Shown here: piece after piece, positions 24,561 to 36,099 of the stretch
How the letters are laid out: the number at the start of each line of letters is the position of its first letter
How positions within the stretch are numbered: position 1 is the stretch's first letter
Source of the DNA: Symsagittifera roscoffensis
Taxonomy: Eukaryota; Xenacoelomorpha; Acoela; Convolutidae
DNA length: 64,000 bases
Direction: 5' to 3'
Assembly (NCBI RefSeq): GCF_963678635.1
Contig: NC_087068.1
Coordinates: 53,468,213-53,532,212 of the forward strand
Notes under the pieces: generated by a model
Told to the model about the DNA's origin: nothing
Seen by the model: the letters and a program-made list of their open reading frames with translations, nothing else
Databases searched by the model: none
Position numbers and translations under genes: made by a program

Positions 24561-26060
24561 ATTTTGTTTTAATTATAGCTTTTGTGGGGAGATGATTTTA
24601 AAAAAAATTTCATGGAAAAAAATGAGTTTTTTGAGGATGTTAAAGCATTGTCGGAACATTCTGATACGGGGACTGCAGTCTGATAGGGGCAGTCTTTTAT
24701 AAGAAAAAATATAAAAGTGAAACCAAATTTTTCGGATAATTTTTACGATGAGAGGTGCTTTATCTGGTCTGCAAAGAGATGTTCCGGTGCGAAACCCAAT
24801 CAGAGCACGAATATTACATGATTTTCTTTGAAAAATGGTCAAAATCTGTCAAATGCTGGTGATTACTTTTCGTGAAAATATCTTTATTTGAAAAAAACAA
24901 AAATGATACGTTTCTGATTACTTAAGCGCAATATATTTCAATTTATGATGAGTAAGCGGCATTATAATCTGGCCTAACGCTTTTTCTAGTTTGAATTGAT
25001 GCAAATTTCTATTCTAACTGTTAGATTATTAACCCCAGACCTATCTCTCTTGCTTTTCTATATACCGTGAGAGGAGGATGATTTCCGATTATTTCTCAAA
25101 ATAAAAAATTTTCTCGTTAAAATTTTACCAATATTTTTGAAATGAACACTTTCTCATAGACGCCTGAGCGCAGTTGGAAAATTAAAAGCGTCGCCCTGAT
25201 GCAAGCAGCATCTTCATCACGAAGAGAAGCAAACCACAGATCAGCTTTATACATAAGTTCTTTCTATCTTTAATTTAATTCATATTTTCTAGTAAAAACC
25301 AATGCAACACCTAAATGCATTCAAAATATGCATCTGATTTGACACTATTTTTTTTCTTTGAGGTAGGTATAAATAAACCGCTAGCCACAAAATTTAATAG
25401 AATGGTCTTTGATTGTGTTTAGTTTGCTTCAGCAGTTTTATGTGTTTGTGGTTTTTAGCGCCTGCATCTCACAGGCAAACAGTCTCAAAAAAACTATAAA
25501 TGCAATTTTAATTAAAATGTTTTTGAATCTTCTGTAGAGCTGTAAATTCTGCGAGCTAGCTGCTATACCCGCAAAACACAATGGTTTTGCATACATTTTT
25601 TACACTCAAACACTCATACACTGTGTACAGTTTGATTTTACAATAAATTTTCCGTGATGAACAAATTGTTGCCATCAAAAAATTTGTGTATAATCCTCAT
25701 TGATAAAAACGTACAACAGTTTTTTTTTTCATCTTTCTCTAAGTTTTTTGTTTTTTTTTTGCTTTTTTTTTGCAAGAAGTAATCCAACCAATTCTTTCAA
25801 AGAGAATGTTAGAAAACAGAACTCCATTTGAGTTTTTTATTATGAGAAATGATCTGGCCACATCTTTTTTTTTGTTGTAGTACTAACAAATTGGAAAGAA
25901 CAAGCCAATCAAAACTAGATACTGCACTATTGAAAAAGATTTAGACAATTAGTTTTTCGATAATAGATAAAACCATTGAACAGACCGATTGCTATTTATA
26001 TTGATTGACACCCTGCAGTACTTAGTGCAAGCATCTGTTTAACTCGATAGTATCCATTTT
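24561..26060. other. AT-rich stretch without recognised features
   Basis: The sequence is AT-rich with several poly-T runs (notably about 25720-25770). I see no coding frame with family features and no clear repeat. It lies downstream of the TRIM-like gene on its strand and could hold a further 3' exon or untranslated sequence, but nothing here shows that. Confidence 0.5.
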
Positions 26061-26090
26061 CATTTTTGTTCAGTTTCTCGTGATTCAAAG

Positions 26091-27561
26091 TCAACAAGAA
26101 AATTTAGAAAAACTAAAATTGAATTTACCTCCAATACTTTGATTTGACAGTGACAGTTTTCGGTCCATTGTAATAGATTCTCCTTGAACTTTGAAAACCA
26201 ACACTGCGTCTGATCTATCAAAAGCAAATACTTCCTGAGTTTGCGAACAAAACTGAGACTGAAATAGGTATAAAAAGGTATCAGTGGTTGCACTGCCTTT
26301 GCGAATATCTCTAAGCTGCCAAGTTTTAGCCCCGATCGTCCTTGCTTTTCTGGTCAATGCTGATGAGCTGGCCGTCAACTGAGATTTTCCCGTGTTTTTG
26401 CATTGATTGAAAGTATCTATCGCTTTGTTCAAACTGTTTTCAACCGCAGTGCACGAGTTAGACAACTCTGAAATGCTTAATTTCATATGCTCAACCTTTT
26501 TTTTCTGTTCATTCAGTTCCTGTAAAGACTTTTTCTCGAATGCATGGAAATTTCCAACATTCCGTGCGTTTTGCATTTTGTGTTTCAGCTCCATCAACTT
26601 TTCGAGTTTTTCAATATTAGAGACGATTTCCTCGTTTAGATCAACAGAATTTGTCACCAATCGCTGGTAATTGTTTTGATACTGTTCAACATGTTTCCAA
26701 GATTCGTTTGATGCTGTAGTTAAGTCTTTGAGCACTGAGTTTATCGGAACAACGTGGTGCTCTACATGACTCTGGCTCCAACAATCTTCGCAAATAGCGG
26801 TCGAGCAGTTCTTGCAGTAGACTCTCTTCGCTTTTTTGTGAACACTGCAAACGTCTTGTCCAGCTTGGTTGTCTTGTACAGCACTTGATGTGCTCTGTTG
26901 TAATGCCTGAAAGTAGTAACTGCTTTTAAGAAGGTACTTGTAGGACTGCTTACTTAACCACGACGACTATAAGGTCAAAAGCCATCATTTTGAAGATGGC
27001 TTCCCAATATATAATCACTTAGCTTCGAGGTTTGAATTAATTCTGTGTCAAGGAGTAAGATCTGATAATTACACAGCTGATAATTCAGCGTGAATTGAAG
27101 TGAAAATACAATTTCCCTCGAAAAGTTCAGAAGATTTTGAAAAAAAAACTGCAAGACCATTACAATCATGGTACCATGAAACTGCAATTACTTACTTTAG
27201 ATTTTACTAACCATTTTTTTGGATATTTTAAATCAGGATAGTCTATTGTTCTCTAAAAAAACTTTCCAATCAAATTGAAATAATAAATCGATGGCTTGGA
27301 AGTGTCAAATTTCCTTCTTATTAACTAGTTTTAGAAAATTACTTCAATTGCGGTTTTCAAATCGTAATTGACCGATAAGTCGTTCTCGTTTCTAATCCTG
27401 GCAGCAATCGGTTTTCGACATTTTGAACACTTTCTAGGGTCACTAGTCAGAACTATACGCAGGCAGTCTTTCGGAGTTGAACAATACGAGTGACCACAAT
27501 GTAAAGCTTTTGGGTTCACAAGCGTCTCCAGACAAATACAGCATTCAAATGGATCGCTCAT
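26091..27561 (-). CDS. TRIM-type RING / B-box / coiled-coil protein (two exons seen)
   Basis: Exon 1 (27561-27343) starts at ATGAGCGATCC after ACAAA and encodes a RING finger: C7-x2-C10, C22-x-H24, C27, C33, C45-x2-C48. A GT-AG intron (27342-26907, GTAATT...TTTCAG) joins in phase 0 to exon 2 (26906-26091). Exon 2 encodes a textbook B-box 2 (C93-x2-H96-x7-C104-x2-C107-x4-C112-x2-C115-x4-H120-x2-H123) and then about 100 residues of Lys/Glu/Leu-rich coiled coil. Such proteins are usually E3 ubiquitin ligases, with the RING binding the E2 and the coiled coil dimerising. If exon 2 is terminal, the product has about 344 aa and no C-terminal recognition domain. A possible donor, GGAG|GTAAATTC near 26130, could lead to a further exon. 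The C27-x5-C33 spacing is wider than the usual x2. Confidence 0.8.
26907..27342 (-). other. Intron 1 of the TRIM-like gene
   Basis: The 436-bp intron has a GTAATT donor after the codon for Glu73 and an acceptor ACTACTTTCAG before GCATTACAA. Splicing joins the RING frame to the B-box frame in phase 0. The intron is AT-rich and carries in-frame stops, including one just past the donor, so the two domains cannot be read through unspliced. Confidence 0.7.
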
Positions 27562-29593
27562 TTTGTCTCCTGGCTATGTCTTTTTAGTAGGAAAATGAAG
27601 CTTTTAAATTTCAGAACTTAAAGCTTAGGAGCCGAAGATTTTCGTAACGTGAGTTGAGAAACTGAAAAACTGTAAAATTATAAACCAATAGTTAAAACAT
27701 GCAGTTTTCAGATAAAATCAGCTGTTTAGTTTATCTCAAAATTAAAACGCAAGTGCGGTTAAGAACAACAAAAATTTACATGTTTCTATTGAGCTCAATC
27801 ATTTTTCAATAGACCAAGTTTTAAAGGCACGTGAGACTTGAAACCAAAACAAAACTATTACTAAATTAATTTTAATCTGCAAAATACTGTACTTTGTTAA
27901 GTTATTGAGCTGTTAAAACACTTTTTGAGCTCGAACTTTAAGCTCGCCACGACTTGTTAGATCATCATACGCCGCAGGTGTTCAATTGGGTCTCTTGAAT
28001 ACCTACACGCATCTCCTGCGCGCAAATTTCACCGCGCATCTAACCGCGTTTTCGACAGATGCTATCGGATGCATAGTGGAATCGTTACCAATTTGAGATC
28101 ACAGAAATCACGTCGAATCTTCCGTTGCCTTCATCTCCTTTTCCCGTTTTAAGGGCTCCGTTTTTTCAAAGGAATTTCGCAGACAGTCTTTTTTTTTATT
28201 TTTCACGATTCTTCGTTGAACGGTCTTTTTGCTTCTTTTAAACTCTTTTCTAGTTGTTCTATACAACACTGCTAGTTTTTCCAGTTTCCCAATCTATTTT
28301 TTTAAGCAAAAGATATTAATCTAATTCCTGTGAAGAAAAAAGATTTTCATCATTTGTAGCCAGAAGGTTCTTCCGATCCTTTAAAGGAACGACTGCTACT
28401 AGCACTCTTGTTTTTCTTCTTCTCTTTTTCAGCAGAAAAATCTAATCGGAGGGCACTCTTGAGTAAAAAAATGCGTTTTGACATAAACTGGTTGCTTCTG
28501 ATTTCGAAGTAAAAAATACGTTGACATAAATTGGTTGCTTGGGATTTCGAAGTTTTCTAAACATATTTTTCTCCGATAGCGTAGAGTTTTCCCGTAATTC
28601 GAATCAGCGACCCCCACCCTCCTCTTTATTTATGACCCCCGCAATGATCAAGTGAGCTACTTGACCGAAATTAAATACGGCGAAAATATACAACAGACAT
28701 TACGATTTAAGAGCAAGCATCTCACGCGGAAAGACCACGCAGTCGCTTCACCAAATCAATGTCTTCAGTATAGACTCACAATGCGACCGTAACTTTGCCG
28801 GATTTATTCGACTCTATTAGACATTGGTCGACATTGATCAACATTAACGGACGCATTTTTCAATTTTTCAATTTCAATTGAAATTGAATTTCAATTTTTT
28901 TTTCAATTTTGTTCGATTCAACCGGATAACGTTCAAATTGTACCGGAGATTTGTGACTTTGTTTGCTCTTAGCAGCAAAGATTGTTCAAAATTCTCTGGT
29001 TGAGGTCCCCGATTGATGGTCACATTTTGTGACATGTCTTCAGCATGATTTATAGACAAGCGGTTATCACGCAAACGCCGTAAGCTTATGTGTCTCTAGA
29101 TGTTTCAACTTGAATGATTGAGTCAAAAGATGGCTAAACTGTGTTTTGATTGATTTATTCCTTATGTGAGTAAACTAGAGTTAAATTAGTAGCAGGTAGC
29201 TCCTTCTAATCTGAAAAAATACTGAAAATATTGACAGTTTTTGAAGTTATCCTTTAAAACTAGACTTATCCTTTATCCCATTGCTAGGGGTTAGCTCCTT
29301 TATTTGTCCAGCAGAGAAAATCAACCTTTTGAATGACCAAATATTTTCACAAACCCGTATGTGTACATGTATGGGAAAAAGATGGAACAAAATTTCCTCG
29401 TGTAAATCCGAGATAAAACATTGAGGGTGCCCTGGAAGTAAAACAGCGATGTAAAGGACAGACAAGAATTAAACCATGCATGTGAAATTTCAAGTTTTAA
29501 TAGACCTATTTTGACTTTTTTTCTAATTTAGTTGATGCAAGTTTTAAGTAAAACAAACTATTTTATTGAATATTTGAAGGTTTAATTTTAAAA
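27562..29593. other. Upstream region of the TRIM-like gene, no gene seen
   Basis: AT-rich sequence between the TRIM start and the assembly gap. A self-complementary CAATTTCAATTGAAATTG lies near 28872-28889. The short frames here show no family features. The TRIM promoter and 5' UTR presumably lie in the first few hundred bases, but I see no convincing core element. Confidence 0.5.
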
Positions 29594-29793
29594 NNNNNNN
29601 NNNNNNNNNNNNNNNNNNNNNNNNNNNNNNNNNNNNNNNNNNNNNNNNNNNNNNNNNNNNNNNNNNNNNNNNNNNNNNNNNNNNNNNNNNNNNNNNNNNN
29701 NNNNNNNNNNNNNNNNNNNNNNNNNNNNNNNNNNNNNNNNNNNNNNNNNNNNNNNNNNNNNNNNNNNNNNNNNNNNNNNNNNNNNNNNNNNNN
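29594..29793. other. Assembly gap (200 N)
   Basis: Exactly 200 consecutive N. The round number suggests a scaffolding placeholder rather than a measured length, so distances and colinearity across this point are uncertain. Confidence 0.99.
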
Positions 29794-29799
29794 CCTCTG

Positions 29800-30330
29800 T
29801 TTTGGATTGTTTGCTTATTTTTCAATCATCTACAAGTCATGGCAACATTCAATAGCGAAAAAAAAAATTGTTGTTGATAATTGAAGCTTTCACCATTTAC
29901 AAGTGAAACAAAGTTTTTCTAACATTCGGGAGCAACAAATCATCTATTAATTTTTTTTTCAATAAGCTTCACATTGATAAAAACACCAGAACACCGCACC
30001 GTAACTCCGTGGTTATCAATCGAATATTCAGTAATTTTTAGGTCAGTTTCTATGAAACAACAAAATAATTGAATAGAGTTTGATTGTTACTCTACCATTT
30101 TCACTTAATTGCAATCAATTTTATGTAATAACCATTTTGATGGCTCATTTGTTGAAACAATATTGTTGACATTTTATTATTCATGTTTAAAATATCTTCA
30201 TGTTCAGTTACAGAAGCTCTTACATTTAACTTTTTTCAATTCAAATTTTGAGTTTCAATTTTTCTTCAGTAAAAATGCCATTTTACAAAATTTATTTTTA
30301 CCTCAAATATTTTAAATAGTCAAATTTTGA
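29800..30330 (+). repeat. Dispersed repeat X, copy 1
   Basis: Colinear with 31840-32340. Both copies contain TCATCTACAAG, then a GAAGCTT block with a spaced AAGT-AAACA motif, then GCTTATCAATC or GGTTATCAATC with GTGATTTTTGAGG or GTAATTTTTAGG, and end at a TTTCAG-like edge. Similarity is moderate. No coding capacity recognised. Confidence 0.55.
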
Positions 30331-30719
30331 TGAGTCATAAGTAGCGAATTATCAATTGGGATTGTTAGACCTTATACAACCGCCTCTGAAAAATTGAACG
30401 ACTGACTATCCAAAAATCGAATCCGGGTCCATAAGTTCATATTCGGTCAACCTGCTTTTGAGTTTTTCCAAAGGTGCATTTGGCGTTAATAAACCCCGCG
30501 AACCAAAAAACCTCAAGTTTTCCAACAAGTGTATTCAAAACCAACCTTGCTCTCTTCTGTTTTTTAGAAGTTTGCATTTGGTTTTTTGTTTATTAGGGCA
30601 AAACAGGGCGTTTTTTAAGTGTAAAAAAAATCAAAAAAATTCAAAAAATTGCTTGCCTAGATCTATATCGGTAAGTTAATGAGAAAATTGACCCCGCTGT
30701 CATCTTAATTATTTTGTGT
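30331..30719. other. Non-coding stretch between repeats X and Y
   Basis: AT-rich, with poly-A and poly-T runs near 30625-30650. I see no gene and no repeat partner in the window. Confidence 0.4.
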
Positions 30720-31080
30720 TTCATTTTATTTCAGGGGCGGTTCTAGTTTGAGATGGATTGTGGACGCTTGTTTTAATAATTTCATTCACTGACTAAACTG
30801 AGAGCCCGATCACAAGATTTTTCGATTCTGGCCAACCAACCTTAAAATTTTCTTCGTGGTAGTATCTACGAATAATGAGTGGGGATACATTTATTAGACA
30901 AAATGCTTCCAAAAAATCTAAGCTTGAGTAATTTTGCTTCACAACATTTTGTTGGAGTTGACGGTCATTCCTGAAAATAAATTTTGTGGGTTTCAAAAAG
31001 GCAATTAAAAGTTCTGAAAAATGTTTAAAAATCTCCTCACCTTGGGCAGATTTAAGGTACGCTGCAGTCTTTCAGTTTAA
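30720..31080 (+). repeat. Dispersed repeat Y, copy 1
   Basis: Colinear with 35085-35440. Both begin TTTCAGGGG and share TTCATTCACTGAC or TTCATTGACC, GAGAGCCCGATC or GAGAGTCCGATC, CCAACC, AGTATCTAC-AATAATG, GGAAAATAAA and a final block with CCT(C/T)ACC. Unclassified transposable element fragment; no ORF with family features. Confidence 0.65.
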
Positions 31081-31839
31081 CTTGCTATTTTTTTTTGTAG
31101 ATGGCATGAGTCAATAGAACCAAATGAACTTAAAACCTTAGAAGAAAATGAATTGTCTTTAATGATTTTGAGTGAAAACAATTGATTTTTCTTTCTACAG
31201 ATTGAAAATTTTTGGAAGTTGATGCGAATCTCAAAGCTGCAGAATTTTTTTTTGTGCGCACCGAGATTGATAGATAAATGGATAAAATCCGTCAAACTTA
31301 AATTTTTCAAATATGAGTGTTCAGTCTTTTAAACTATTTTGTATGCAATGTCTAGGAAGAACCTTGTTGTAATAATAATCAAAAGGAGTAATTAGTTAAA
31401 ATGAGTCTAAGGATTTAAATAGTTTTAATCGTAAAATTTGCCAAAAATAAATTATTTGATATTTTAATGCTTCTTATAAAATAGTCTCATAAAGTAGAGC
31501 ACAGTGTAGTATAATTTTTTTTTCTAAGCAAAATTAAGTGTTTCTAAGCCTCTCGTAAACTAAATTGCTTAATTTTTTTTATCATGTTTGAACTCGCTTT
31601 GCTTATGATGGTTCTTGTTTTAAGACTAAAGTTAGCATTTCACATGAAAATTAGTCAAAATAGTGCAACTAAGTTTCTCATGCAGAATAAATTTTTTTTG
31701 ATTATTGAAACACAAAAATTACAAAACAGAAAAATAAAAACAAAGCGACGCGAAAACAATTTCTATTTTATTGTTTCTGTTCATCAAAATTTCTTTTATC
31801 CCATTATCAATCCTCTTTCCCGCCCTCGAAACTCGTTCA
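31081..31839. other. AT-rich stretch without recognised features
   Basis: I see poly-T runs and no coding frame that I can support. Confidence 0.4.
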
Positions 31840-32340
31840 GTTGTTTGTTTTCTTGTCATCTACAAGACAGAAAAATTGAAAAAATGTCACATTTTTAAAT
31901 AAAGAAAAAGAAATCTTGTGTTGATCAATGAAGCTTCTACTATTCAGAAGTCAAACAAACAAAATTTGTACAGAAATCAGGTGCAAAAAATCATGAAAAT
32001 TTTTTTTGTAAAATGTGTCTTATCTAAAGTAATACATAAACTCACGAACGCAAACTCTTTGCTTATCAATCAATTTTTCTGTGATTTTTGAGGCAGTCTC
32101 TGTAAAGCATCAGAAGGACTGATTGAAAAATTTTTTTTGAAATTTGATCGTGGTTCTGACTTTTTTTTAGTTATCTGCAACCTTTCTCTACTAATATAAT
32201 TGATTTTAATGGCTCTTTTTCCCAAAAATTGTCGACACTCGCAAATGTTTTAAAAATATTTTCTTCATATTCAGTTGCAGTAGCTTTTACAATTGAACTT
32301 TTTAATTAAATTTTTTGTATTCATTTATTTTCAGTTGTGG
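31840..32340 (+). repeat. Dispersed repeat X, copy 2
   Basis: Second, diverged copy of the sequence at 29800-30330, ending shortly before TTTCAGTTGTGG. It is directly followed by the C-rich sequence into which the second inverted-repeat element is set. Confidence 0.55.
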
Positions 32341-32421
32341 ATTAAAAAGGGGGAAAGATGGACCGCTGCCCCTCAAAATCCCCCCACATTTGTCCGCACA
32401 ACTACTCCCCACATACACCTC

Positions 32422-33498
32422 CCCGGGATGACCAAAAATACTAGTCATACCATTTCCATATATGGAAAAATGCTATTCATACACTTTACATACAATTCCA
32501 TACGTACAGAAAATTGCATGAAAGGTCTATGATTAGTGATTTTTCATATATAAAAATTGTATGACTAGCATTTTTCCGTAAACCAAAAATTATGATTTTT
32601 TGCTTTTTAATTTCTCAAAATTTTTGAGATGTGTTCGTAACCGAACACAAATGACATAAACCTTGATTACTGAAATGTAGTAACCAACGGTTTGGCCGTC
32701 TCGCATTAAAAGTGCATTGGAAACAGTCTGATAAGTGTTACTTCTGTCTCAGACAAATAATATAACGGAAGTAATGAACTTTTAAATTGGGATTCATTTT
32801 TAAAGATGATTACTTCTAAAAATTGAATTTTTAAATGACCAGACATTGATCAAGGCATACAAAACCATGTCTACCAAAAGAAAAAGGAGTTTTAAGCGTT
32901 TTTGAAGAGAAAAGGAAAAAAACATCCAATATTAGTATATCCAGGACTACGTTATACACACAAAAAATATTTGTTTGAATACGAAAATCAATTTGCGGTT
33001 GAATAAAAACACAAAAATTTTTTGGAGCCAAGTTAAAAAAACTTAGAAAAATTTTTGTCGTCACCATCAAAAAAATGCTAGTCATACAATTTCCATATAT
33101 GGAAATTGTATGCCTAGTGTTTTTTTTTCAGAAAACAAAAATAAAAAAAGTCAAAGATTACAGTCGTAGCAGCCCAAAAAACGCTTAAATGTTTTGCCAG
33201 CAATTGAATTGATTGTTCAAAACTTTTTTTTTTCACAAAAAAAATTTTAAAAAAATTCTAATCATGCAATTTCCATATATGGAAAATTTATGGGTAGCGT
33301 TTTTTTCATACTATTTTTTGTTCTTTTTTTAATGAAGAGATACCAATTTCGATACCAAAACAACTATAAAATACCTTTGAAATTCGATTAAACTCATTTT
33401 GCAAAAGTGTATGAAATTTGTATGAGTAGAATTTTTCCTAACACTAAGTGTATGAAATTGTATGATTAGCATTTTCGGTCTATGGAGGTCAACCCGGG
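32422..33498 (-). mobile_element. Inverted-repeat DNA element, copy 2
   Basis: Read on the minus strand it begins CCCGGGTTGACCTCCATA and ends TTTTTGGTCATCCCGGG, matching the copy at 18255-19196 in opposite orientation. Shared internal blocks include the ACGTAGTCCTGGATA region (here near 32940) and the accession of TTCGGTTACG-like sequence near 32640. It carries perfect CCATATATGG palindromes at 32456, 33093 and 33273, set in TCATACAATTT contexts. At 1077 bp it is longer than copy 1. No transposase frame, so probably non-autonomous. Confidence 0.8.
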
Positions 33499-33499
33499 T

Positions 33500-33725
33500 C
33501 CCCCTGTACCCTCACCCCCACCTACCCACCACCCCTTACGCCTCCCCATCTACTCTCACCCCTATCTACCCGCCACCACTTACGCCTCTACACCTACCCT
33601 CATCCCCCACCCACCCACTGCCACCTACGCCAACCCACCTACCCTCATCCCTCTTCTCCACCTACCCTCCTTTACTATCTTAACCCCAACACACGCATCT
33701 CCTCTCCCCCACACACCTACTTGAC
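33500..33725 (+). repeat. C-rich ~45-bp minisatellite
   Basis: Three to four degenerate copies of a unit built around ACCTACCCTCACCCCC, ACCTACCCACCAC and TTACGCC. The proline-rich frames across it are artefacts of its composition. Similar C-rich sequence lies left of the inverted-repeat element (about 32370-32420), so the element may have inserted into it. Confidence 0.75.
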
Positions 33726-33959
33726 ACCCCCCTTAGTTTTTTTGGGGGTGGCCTAAAGATCTGTAGAGTGATGGCGGGTTTTATTAAAGGTGTGTGAGCG
33801 TTTTTTTGGGAGGGGGGTAGGGGGCTAGGTGACACGCATTTACGGTAGCTTTCACGTATTTTTACGATAACTGTGAGTAATGTGCAGAGGAGGTGGTAAG
33901 TGAAGGACGTAAAATCGTGGCAAATGAGTGTGAAATATGCAGAATGAGGGGGAGAGGGG

Positions 33960-34740
33960 GAGACAACAAAAAAAGAAGAGAAGTAAAACTAAGCGCAGGA
34001 ATCATATTCAGCGCTAAGACTAGCTCGCTGTTTGATTCGTAAGTCTTTTTAAGGCCCAATTCGGATATTTTTCGCATAAAGCTCTGACAGAGGTGAAAAT
34101 AGCATCCCTGAATGTCAGTTTCGTAATGAGAATTAAAAGTACTCAGCGCCGCAATTTCAAAGTCGATGAAAATTCTTTCCTGGGTTACGTCATCGATAAG
34201 CGACTTAAGTGCGGTTAGGAATTTGTTATAAATTGATAAGCGCTTATTGCTGAGCAGAGCGTAGACGCAAGGTGGATGAAACCCGCCAATCTGGATGTGC
34301 ACATTTTCGAAATGACGGTCATCTCTGGCAATAGTGGGCAGGGATGTCGTTTCTTTACTTCTGTTTAAAGTTCGCGTTAGCGCCGACCGGGAGGGCAAAG
34401 ACAGCAAAGGGCTTTTTCGTCCTGCAGCAAATGCAAACCAGCTGCGATTATCTGGCTGTTTACTGGATTTAAATGATTCCTAACTGTCTCCTTCATTTGT
34501 TGAACTAGTTGCCGAGCTTCTGAGCGTCCTGCGTTGAGCTCATGACTATGCTCGTTGCTCTGTGAAATTATATCGCTCACAGAAGTGATTTAAGTTTTCG
34601 GGCATTTATACGATCTCCATTTGCTGCAGCGCCAGGGTGTCGTTGTCTTCGTATCGCGTTTCTTTTGAAATTCATTGCCATCAAGAATAATCAGTGTTTG
34701 GCCTTTTTGTGAGGTTCCCCAAGTAAAAGAATTCATTTTT
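33960..34740 (-). pseudogene. FLYWCH / MULE-type transposase relic
   Basis: Read from about 34740 downwards, the first part looks like a FLYWCH zinc finger (a WGTSQKGQTLII-like start, then W-x-C and K-C-P). An in-frame TAA follows at about 34592. The next frame (34580-34377) has the E-H-S-H-E-L linker typical after FLYWCH domains. A frameshift near 34400 leads to 34407-33862, which has a DFE motif, then QGCYFHLCQSF and a GLKKTY segment. That D-F-E ... G-C-x-F-H-x-x-Q layout is the core of MULE transposases. At least one stop and one frameshift, plus decay into simple sequence at the 3' end, make it a dead copy. Confidence 0.75.
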
Positions 34741-34780
34741 GACTTATGAATGAGTTACAGAGGGAGATAATGAATGCAGA

Positions 34781-35084
34781 GTGTATACATTTTCAATTGA
34801 TTTGTTCTAATTCAATGCCATATTAACACTAAATTAGACCAATGTTGGCTCTATGTTAATCCCAACATTGAGTCCAGTTTTTAATAGCGCGAACCTAATT
34901 GAGATAGCATCACTCTAGATTTATTTCTGCTTACACTTTGATTATGAGTTTTGTTCATAATTCATGGGATCTTTTTAATTGGCATGGGATTTTATGGTAT
35001 GGGCAGTTTTTATACAAGGGATCTTTTGGTATGGTATCTTTTGTCACGGGGATTTTGGTATGGTATCTTTTGTCCTGACACCTT
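34781..35084. other. Short stretch without recognised features
   Basis: AT-rich, with a small internal repeat (GGGATTTT/GGGATCTTTT near 34968-35040). No gene. Confidence 0.4.
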
Positions 35085-35440
35085 TATTTCAGGGGTGGAC
35101 TTAGAAAAGAAAGGGATTGCGGGCACCTCTTTTAATTACTTCCTTCATTGACCAAATAGAGAGTCCGATCCCTGAATTGTTTTATTCTTACCACCAACCG
35201 TGAACCTTATTTTGTCAGTATCTACTAATAATGCGGGGGCAGGGCACGTCCAAAACAAGTTTTTCTGGTAAAAGTCTTCTTAAAAAGCTATATAAAATTC
35301 CACAGCGTCTATCACAGAGTAAATTGGCTAAAATAGTTCAAACGGGTTCAAGGAGAGTCCGGAAAATAAATTCGATGGGTCTTGAAAAGGCTGATAAAAA
35401 TTTTGAAAACTGTTTTAAAGTTTCTTTACCTCGAGCACAT
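35085..35440 (+). repeat. Dispersed repeat Y, copy 2
   Basis: Second copy of the sequence at 30720-31080, in the same orientation and colinear, with many substitutions. Confidence 0.65.
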
Positions 35441-35879
35441 TAAAGGTCCAGTCCAGTTTTACTTCACCTGTAAATCCAGTTTCAATTTATTGTTGGTATA
35501 ATTTTAAGAGTTTTTCATAATTTTACTTGCAAAAATTTGCAAAAAACTTGATATTTTTTTGAACAAATAATCACCTGTTAATTAATACGAAGTCTCATAA
35601 AATAAATTAGAACGGGTTTCTGTTGTAAAAATTTTAAAATTTCTTCCAAAAACATAGTTTGAAACCTTTCAGAAACTGAAAGGTGTATACAAATTATCCA
35701 CGTTGGCAGACACCTTACCTACAAGGATTTCGTCTAAAAACCATTTTGAAAATAATTTTTGATCTTGCGGTTCCTAACTTTTGTATGCTCACTAGAAAAC
35801 AAGTATTGAAAGACATGAATACAAAACAGGAAACCGAAAAAATGCGAATGGAAAGTTAAGTTAAGAACATCTGTTCACG

Positions 35880-36090
35880 AGAGAAAGGACCAGCACACGA
35901 GCTGTACAGTTTATCACGGCTAACCGCTGTTGTGCCTCTGCTTAAGAACTACAAGCAATTTTTATGGTTTCTTTGGGCTGGGTAATGTTGCCTCACCCTC
36001 AAGCAACGAGTACGGATCATGGTGGGCCTCGAACATCCCACCTTTCGATTGAGAGCAGGAGACGTAATCACTTCACCACTGCTCCCCGGA
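35880..36090 (-). repeat. tRNA-derived SINE-like sequence
   Basis: On the minus strand a GGGGAGC start (36087-36081) is followed by an A-box-like TGGTGAAGTGATTACG (36078-36063) and a B-box-like GTTCGAGGCC (36034-36025). The starts of the two boxes are 44 nt apart, the normal spacing in a tRNA gene. The 5' acceptor strand has no matching 3' strand, so this is not an intact tRNA gene. A body of about 130 bp follows to roughly 35880. This fits a SINE transcribed from an internal RNA polymerase III promoter. No second copy is seen in the window. Confidence 0.5.
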
Positions 36091-36099
36091 AAGTATTTA

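Noticed and set aside
33462-33724. Proline-rich frames across the C-rich minisatellite
   Set aside because: They follow from translating a CCC/ACC-rich tandem repeat and open in two frames at once.
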